The translations under genes were made by a program, and so were the position numbers. A DNA stretch of 64,000 bases, taken from RCIO01 sp965232405 (GTDB lineage Bacteria; Pseudomonadota; Alphaproteobacteria; Rhizobiales; Rhizobiaceae). The notes beneath the pieces are model-generated. The model made no database searches and was not told where the DNA came from. It saw nothing but the letters and a program-made list of their open reading frames with translations. This document shows, piece after piece, positions 58,955 through 64,000 of the stretch (the first letter of the stretch is position 1; every line of letters begins with the position of its first letter). The DNA is taken from assembly GCA_965232405.1 (NCBI GenBank), contig OZ246966.1, forward strand, positions 2,170,001 to 2,234,000. Direction: 5' to 3'.

Positions 58955-59044
58955 GCACAGCTTGGCGGTGAAGCCGTGCCGTCCCTGGCGGCCGCTGCCC
59001 ACAAATCCCGATACCGAACCTTCCCATGCGTAATGTGACCATGT

Positions 59045-59061
59045 TTCACTGTAACAGTGAA
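59045..59061. promoter_or_regulatory. 17-bp perfect palindrome upstream of the secreted protein
   Basis: TTCACTGTAACAGTGAA is perfectly symmetric around its central A. It lies 31 bp upstream of the ATG at 59093, an operator-like position. No regulator gene is adjacent. Confidence 0.6.
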
Positions 59062-59092
59062 GCGATGGGACCTGGGCGATGGGAGCTTGAAT

Positions 59093-60520
59093 ATGCGAAT
59101 TCTGACATCAGCGCTGCTGGCCGGCGCGATGATCTTCAATGCCGGTGGCGCGTGGGCGCAGGCGTGCAATTTGCCGCCGCGAGAGATCAAGGGCGAGGCC
59201 GCGCAGGATCAGTACCAGGTGATCGAGGGTTTCGTGATTGAAAACCTCGTCGGTGCGGCCCAGGACCTCTATGCCGATCGAGTGATCGGATTGTTCGTTG
59301 AAGCGTCCAAGAACGCCGACAACACGCTCGATTCAATCATGCTCAAGGTCGATTCCGAGGCAGTCGGGCTGGCCAACAACTGGTTGCACGCGCTGAAAGT
59401 GGCAACCCTGGCCAAGGCGGTGGCGCAGGGTGAAATCGAACCCGTGAAAGACTGGGTCGTGGACGAAGCCGTCGGAACCGGTGTGAGCAAGTTTGCCGAA
59501 TATATCGGCGCGACGTCGAACGGGCTGATTGTCGGGGCGATGATCACATCGCTGAAGACGGTGAAGGAAAGCTACGAGACGCTGGAGCACGAGGACTGTC
59601 TGCTCAATGTGGATATGGGTTTCTACCGGTTTCTCGACGACCCCAAATTGCGCTGGAGCGAATCCGGCAAGATGCCGGCGGGCGCGGTGGACCACTACAT
59701 CCAGAACTATCTGGTTGGTGGTGGCAGCGGCCCCTACGGCTCGACGCGGGCCGAGAACCGCCGCGTGCTGCAATGTTTCATCAATCTCGAAATGCCGGAA
59801 AGCGAGCGCATCGATGTTTCCTCGATGGGCCCCGAGAGCGGGAACACCAGCATTATCGGCTGGTTCAGCAATGTGTTTGGCGAGATCGGCGATGTGCTTG
59901 GAAGCATCGCCGACTCAAGCCCGCAGGCCAAGCGGCTCAGGACACCGGTGAACGTCATGCTGCGCGACTTCAACTTCCGCGCCGATGTGGAGGAAGAATC
60001 GAAGAAGCTCGGCACGCTGCTGCGCTCGGATGAATATGCCCGGTATAAGGCGCTGGCCGGTGCCATGGAGGCGACCGCAAAGACCAGCGCATGGCTGTGT
60101 GGACGACTGGCAGGTCCCGATCCGGAAATTACCGGCAATTGGGAAGGCAGGGTCGACGTAACGCAGCCCTGGCCATTTCAGATCTTGCTCGAACTGGCTT
60201 TCGCAGCAGATGGCGCGATGAGCGGGGCCCTGACGATGAATGACGAGAGGCTGCCGACATCCGAACACAGCATCGACGGGCGTGAGGCAGCGTTTCGTGC
60301 GATCTACCGCGTGACCGAGAACGGCAAGACGGTAGACGCGATGGACTTCCGCTTTACCGGCAAGGTGGCGGAGAAGGGCGGCGAACTCGCAGGCAACGTC
60401 ACCGGCACGATTGTCGACATGGAATGCGTGATGGAGGGCCTGTTCGGCGACGAGGAGGACCAGAAGAAGGAGTGTGCGCTCGTTCCCATCAGCGGAACGT
60501 GGAGCGCGGCGAAGAACTAG
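59093..60520 (+). CDS. Secreted protein of unknown function
   Basis: A 475-residue protein with a signal peptide (cleavage probably after AWA, residue 22). I recognise no family. The first two-thirds is mainly helical and acidic with an alanine/glycine segment near 130-150; the C-terminal part around residues 345-450 is beta-like, with AFAADGAMSGALTMNDERL resembling the repeat strands of a lipocalin- or sugar-binding-like sheet. Six or more cysteines suggest disulfides. A GGGAGCTTGA ribosome site precedes ATG 59093. Confidence 0.75.
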   Translation: MRILTSALLAGAMIFNAGGAWAQACNLPPREIKGEAAQDQYQVIEGFVIENLVGAAQDLYADRVIGLFVEASKNADNTLDSIMLKVDSEAVGLANNWLHALKVATLAKAVAQGEIEPVKDWVVDEAVGTGVSKFAEYIGATSNGLIVGAMITSLKTVKESYETLEHEDCLLNVDMGFYRFLDDPKLRWSESGKMPAGAVDHYIQNYLVGGGSGPYGSTRAENRRVLQCFINLEMPESERIDVSSMGPESGNTSIIGWFSNVFGEIGDVLGSIADSSPQAKRLRTPVNVMLRDFNFRADVEEESKKLGTLLRSDEYARYKALAGAMEATAKTSAWLCGRLAGPDPEITGNWEGRVDVTQPWPFQILLELAFAADGAMSGALTMNDERLPTSEHSIDGREAAFRAIYRVTENGKTVDAMDFRFTGKVAEKGGELAGNVTGTIVDMECVMEGLFGDEEDQKKECALVPISGTWSAAKN

Positions 60521-60589
60521 TTTCGCCGCCTGAATACGGGAAAGAGCCCGCGCGACCAGAGGCAAGCCGACCCTTGCGCTGCTGCCATG

Positions 60590-60600
60590 TTGCAGTGCAA
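60590..60600. promoter_or_regulatory. PhaR-like palindromic site upstream of DUF2332 gene
   Basis: TTGCAGTGCAA, identical to the bdhA site and sharing a 16-bp match with it (60585-60600). It ends 8 bp before the ATG, so a bound protein would block the ribosome-binding and early transcribed region. Confidence 0.5.
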
Positions 60601-60608
60601 AATCGGTC

Positions 60609-61661
60609 ATGTTGAACGCTGCTCTCACCGACCATTTCAATCATCAGGCCAGGGCCTGCGACAGTCTCGGTTCGCCATTGACCGGCAGGCTGTGCAGGGC
60701 CTTGCTCGCACTGCTCGACGAAACCACGGCGACCGGACGCAGAGTCGCGGCGTGGAACGGCAATCCGCGTTCTGACGCGCTGGCGCTGAGACTGACCGGC
60801 GGGCTGCACGCGCTGGTGCTTACCGGCGCGGACAACGACCTGAAGTCGGTCTATCCGCCGCATGAGGTTGGCGACGAAACCCTGAACCGGGCCGTGGCGG
60901 GGGCGCTGGCGCGCAACGACCAGTTTCTGCATGACTTTCTGAACTCACCGCCGCAGACCAACGAGGTGGCGCGGTCGGGCATGCTTTTGCCGGGCTTCCT
61001 GCTGGTGGCGCGCGAGACCGGCCTGCCTCTTTCGATCAATGAAATCGGATCAAGCGCGGGGCTGAACCTCGTTTTCGACCGGTTTCACTACGACTATGGC
61101 GGAAAGAGCTGGGGCGATGCGGCGTCGCCGGTGCGGTTGGCGCCGGAGGTGCGCAGGGATGCGCCGCCGCTCGAAGGCGACATGGCGATTGCCAGCCGTG
61201 CGGGCTCCGACATCGCGCCGGTGGACATTTCCGAAGAGAGCCAGCGGCAAAGGCTGCTTTCCTATGTCTGGGCGGATCAGGCGCTGCGGTTCCAGCGCAT
61301 CGAGGCGGCGATCGGGCTCGCACGCGATGCAAATGTGAGCGTTGAGGCGGCCGACGCGGCGACGTTCGTGCGCGAGAGACTTGCGGCGCGGCGCGAGGGC
61401 GAGGCGTTTGTGCTGTTTCATTCCATCATGTGGCAATACATGCCGCAGGCCTCGAAGGACGCGATCAACGCAGCGCTCGACGAAGCGGGAAAGTCTGCGA
61501 CGTCGGCATCGCCGATCGCGCGGCTGAGGATGGAGCCGCTGGGCGAAGCACCGCATGCAACGCTGAGCCTTACAATGTGGCCAGGCGATGAAACGCGACG
61601 GCTGGCCAAGTGTGATTACCATGGTCGCTGGATCGAGTGGACCGGAACACCAGGGGCCTGA
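60609..61661 (+). CDS. DUF2332 protein
   Basis: A 350-residue cytoplasmic protein of the DUF2332 family (TNEVARSGMLLPGFLLVA then EIGSSAGLNLVFDRFHY). The EIGSSAGLNL stretch is reminiscent of a Rossmann/SAM-binding glycine loop, but the function is unknown. A PhaR-like palindrome lies directly upstream, which links it tentatively with PHB control. Confidence 0.85.
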   Translation: MLNAALTDHFNHQARACDSLGSPLTGRLCRALLALLDETTATGRRVAAWNGNPRSDALALRLTGGLHALVLTGADNDLKSVYPPHEVGDETLNRAVAGALARNDQFLHDFLNSPPQTNEVARSGMLLPGFLLVARETGLPLSINEIGSSAGLNLVFDRFHYDYGGKSWGDAASPVRLAPEVRRDAPPLEGDMAIASRAGSDIAPVDISEESQRQRLLSYVWADQALRFQRIEAAIGLARDANVSVEAADAATFVRERLAARREGEAFVLFHSIMWQYMPQASKDAINAALDEAGKSATSASPIARLRMEPLGEAPHATLSLTMWPGDETRRLAKCDYHGRWIEWTGTPGA

Positions 61662-61805
61662 CACTCCGTCGTCGCGGTAGCCTTGAATGCCGAACGATCT
61701 TCCCCTGCGTAATTTTCACAAATACTTCTTTAGTCTGTTGCGAACCAAAACTTTACAAATATTGCGGAAGACTGGCCGTTCATTTTCGCAAGGGAAGATC
61801 ACAGC

Positions 61806-63638
61806 ATGGACGGCCGGGAGATTTCTGACAGGCTCAACCAGCTTCGCAACGAGATCATAGAAGCTGTTGCGGGCGGGCTCGCGCTGGCGGATATGGGCGA
61901 TCGGCTGTGCCGCAGCGCCGAGGCGCTTGCACCCGGGGTGATCTGCAGCATTCTGACCGTCGATGAAGAAGATCGGATTCATCCGGTGTCCAGCCCGAGC
62001 CTGCCGGACTACTACTCGACATCGGTTGACAATGTGCCAGTCGGTCCTGCCGCAGGCTCCTGCGGTACCGCCGCCTATCGCGGCGAGCCGGTCGAGGTGA
62101 CCGATATCGCCAATGATCCGCTCTGGGCCGACTTCAAGGCTCTGGTGCTGCCGCTTGGGCTCAACGCCTGCTGGTCGAGCCCGATCAAGGCGCGCGACGG
62201 GCGCGTGATCGGGACGTTTGCATTCTATTTCCGCGAGAACCGCGGCCCAAGCGATCTGGAACGGCAGATCGTGGAGACCTGCGTTCACATATGCGCAATT
62301 GCGATCGAACATGCCCGCGCGCAGGAGCACATCGAGCGCCTTGCATACAGCGATGCGCTTACCGAACTGCCGAACTGGAGCTGGTTCCATGACAAGGCTG
62401 ACCGGGTGCTCGGCAGGCATCAGTCGGCCAATGTGCTCTATCTGGACCTGGACGATTTCAAGGGCATCAACGATTCTCTCGGTCACCACGTTGGGGACCT
62501 GCTGCTGCGGGCGGTAGGTCAGCGCCTGCGCGAATTGCTGGACGGGGACGTCGTTATCGCGAGGCTGAGCGGTGACGAGTTCGGTTTCATCCAGCTGTGC
62601 GAGGATAGCGACAGTGACGGCGCATGGCTGGTCAGGCGGCTTCTGAAGGCATTCGAAACGCCGTTCGATATCGATGGCCGCATTCTCTCGGTCGGCGCAA
62701 GCATCGGTATCGCGCGTTGCCCTGCCGACGGATGCGAGATCGAGAAACTTGCCTCAAAGGCGGATCTGGCGCTGTCATCGGCCAAGAAGAAGGGCCGGAT
62801 GAGCTACCGGTTCTTCGAACCGGAAATGGAAGATGACCGGCGCGCGCGCCACGAACTGACCGACGACCTCCGCGCAGCGATCGCCAACGGCGAACTGAGC
62901 CTGGCCTACCAACCGATCGTCGCGCTGGCGACCGGAAGGGTGCGCGCTTTCGAAGCACTGGTGCGCTGGCAGCATCCCCTGCTTGGCGCGATCTCCCCGG
63001 GGGAGTTTATCCCGTTGGCGGAAGAGACCGGTATTATCGGCGCCATCGGCGAATGGGTTCTCACCGAAGCCTGCAAGGAAGCATCGTCCTGGCCGGAGAA
63101 CATCAAGATCTCGGTGAACCTGTCGCCATTGCAGCTGCGCAACCCTGACTTCGTGGACGATGTGATGCGGATACTGGAGCGCACAAGGCTGTCTTCGGAC
63201 CGCCTCAAGCTCGAGGTTACCGAGACAGCGCTGATGGGTGACGATAGCGTCACGCGCGAGAACCTGATTGCATTGCATCGGCTCGGCATACCCATCTCAC
63301 TGGACGATTTCGGTACCGGCTATTCCTCGCTCAGTCATCTGCGGCGGGTCCCGCTCAACCGTATCAAGATCGACATGTCGTTCGTGTCGGGTGTGATGCG
63401 GGACAGCGATTCGGAATCGATCGTGCGGGCGATCTTGATGCTGGCGCGCGAAATGCGGTTGCAGACGACCGCCGAGGGCGTCGAAACCAAGGCTCAGTAC
63501 AACTGGTTGCTGGCGAATGGCTGTATCGACGGGCAGGGCTATCTGTTCGGGCGACCGGAAAGCGCCGCCCATGCGCGCGAACGCATCCAAGCCGACAGAA
63601 GCGTCAGCGCACCGAGGATGGCAGCGTTCGGCCGCTGA
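61806..63638 (+). CDS. GAF-GGDEF-EAL c-di-GMP signalling protein
   Basis: A 610-residue soluble protein with a GAF domain (about 15-170), a diguanylate cyclase domain whose signature is SGDEF (255-259), a variant often still active, and an EAL domain with intact EAL at 383-385 and DDFGTGYSSL. No transmembrane segment is seen. The 144-bp gap upstream is AT-rich with two CACAAATA/TACAAATA-like stretches. Confidence 0.92.
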   Translation: MDGREISDRLNQLRNEIIEAVAGGLALADMGDRLCRSAEALAPGVICSILTVDEEDRIHPVSSPSLPDYYSTSVDNVPVGPAAGSCGTAAYRGEPVEVTDIANDPLWADFKALVLPLGLNACWSSPIKARDGRVIGTFAFYFRENRGPSDLERQIVETCVHICAIAIEHARAQEHIERLAYSDALTELPNWSWFHDKADRVLGRHQSANVLYLDLDDFKGINDSLGHHVGDLLLRAVGQRLRELLDGDVVIARLSGDEFGFIQLCEDSDSDGAWLVRRLLKAFETPFDIDGRILSVGASIGIARCPADGCEIEKLASKADLALSSAKKKGRMSYRFFEPEMEDDRRARHELTDDLRAAIANGELSLAYQPIVALATGRVRAFEALVRWQHPLLGAISPGEFIPLAEETGIIGAIGEWVLTEACKEASSWPENIKISVNLSPLQLRNPDFVDDVMRILERTRLSSDRLKLEVTETALMGDDSVTRENLIALHRLGIPISLDDFGTGYSSLSHLRRVPLNRIKIDMSFVSGVMRDSDSESIVRAILMLAREMRLQTTAEGVETKAQYNWLLANGCIDGQGYLFGRPESAAHARERIQADRSVSAPRMAAFGR

Positions 63639-63672
63639 CAGGCTGCCTCAATAAAGGTCAGTTGTCGCCGCT

Positions 63673-64000
63673 TCACCACATTGATTTGGCGTAGGATTCG
63701 TCCAGCCGTTCATCGAGCTCGCCGGCCGTTTCGGCAAGCGCAGCATGATCTCGCAGGATGGCGCCGAGTGACGGCATGTCGTCCCGCGCGTGCCAGCTTT
63801 CCGGCTTCCACAGTTCGGACCGCATGAACGCCTTGGCGCAGTGCATATAGACCGCCTTCGCCTTCACCACGAGAACGGTTGCCGGCTGCCTGCCGTCGAC
63901 AGCCAGCTTTTCCCGCAGGCCGGCATCGGCAGTGATGCGGCCTTCGCCATTGATGCGCAGCGTCTCGTTCATGCCGGGAATGAGGAACAGCAGGCCGACC
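63673..64000 (-). CDS. PNPOx-like FMN-binding protein, C-terminal part (5' end outside window)
   Basis: The frame continues to the right edge (VGLLFLIPGMNETLRINGEG), so this is the 3' part of a longer gene and the ATG at 63972 is internal. The pattern is that of the MSMEG_1061-type pyridoxamine 5'-phosphate-oxidase-like family (GLLFLIPGM..TLRINGEGRI, then VYMHCAKAFMRSELW). It is a flavin-binding protein of uncertain activity. Confidence 0.85.
   Translation of the reverse strand, partial: VGLLFLIPGMNETLRINGEGRITADAGLREKLAVDGRQPATVLVVKAKAVYMHCAKAFMRSELWKPESWHARDDMPSLGAILRDHAALAETAGELDERLDESYAKSMW

Overview
The window is about 64 kb of GC-rich, densely coding bacterial chromosome. Gene content points to an alphaproteobacterium of the order Hyphomicrobiales (Rhizobiales), most likely the Phyllobacteriaceae (Mesorhizobium, Nitratireductor, Aquamicrobium or similar). 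Indicators are a CarD regulator next to a 7Fe ferredoxin, DUF1036, DUF1244, DUF2312 (GapR) and twin DUF465 genes, the acnA-ccm order, a large single-chain pyruvate carboxylase, and rhizobial-style palindromic repeats. I see no prophage, transposase, CRISPR array, plasmid function or rRNA operon. The assignment rests on gene content only.

Layout. 1-3.5 kb: 3' part of a helicase, an S4-domain RNA-binding protein, fdxA and carD, ending in a strong terminator. 3.6-9.6 kb: bdhA and a patatin-like lipase, then a TetR regulator divergent from a three-gene molybdenum hydroxylase set (2Fe-2S subunit, molybdopterin subunit, diheme cytochrome) with a perfect palindromic operator between them. 9.8-14.2 kb: a two-gene RND efflux system. 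14.3-18.4 kb: an SDR protein divergent from a LysR regulator, an MFS transporter and an SH3-domain membrane protein. 18.4-21.8 kb: pyruvate carboxylase. 21.9-25.9 kb: a 4-hydroxyproline catabolic operon with a divergent GntR regulator and two matching operators. 26-28.5 kb: mmsA with a divergent LysR regulator. 28.6-34.8 kb: a phospholipase-D-like lipoprotein, an acyl-CoA synthetase, tRNA-Leu(CAA) with a clear promoter, and a PAS-GGDEF-EAL protein. 35-49 kb: mostly housekeeping genes (MBL-fold hydrolase, YqaA and DsbB membrane proteins, purEK, rpmJ, pyruvate kinase, N-formylglutamate amidohydrolase, GapR, an M20 hydrolase, a VWA protein, a BASS transporter, a GNAT). 49-50 kb: a 1-kb non-coding block full of inverted repeats. 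50-59 kb: acnA (minus strand) and the cytochrome c maturation genes ccmAB and ccmCDG, separated by 3.2 kb holding an LLM flavin oxidoreductase and an opposite-strand ArsR-SRPBCC-GFA-SRPBCC cassette. 59-64 kb: an unrecognised secreted protein, a DUF2332 protein, a GAF-GGDEF-EAL protein and the 3' part of a PNPOx-like protein.

How it fits together. Central carbon metabolism is well represented: bdhA, pyc, pyk, acnA, mmsA and hydroxyproline catabolism. The most interesting regulatory signal is an 11-bp palindrome (TTGCAGTGCAA, or a one-base variant) found upstream of bdhA, of pyc and of the DUF2332 gene. It resembles the TGC-rich sites of PhaR/AniA, the polyhydroxybutyrate regulator, and may define a small PHB/anaplerosis regulon. 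Other perfect or near-perfect operators lie upstream of the TetR, GntR and ArsR regulators and of the secreted protein. I found no convincing wholly new defence or mobile system; the novelty here is mainly regulatory architecture and a few uncharacterised genes.
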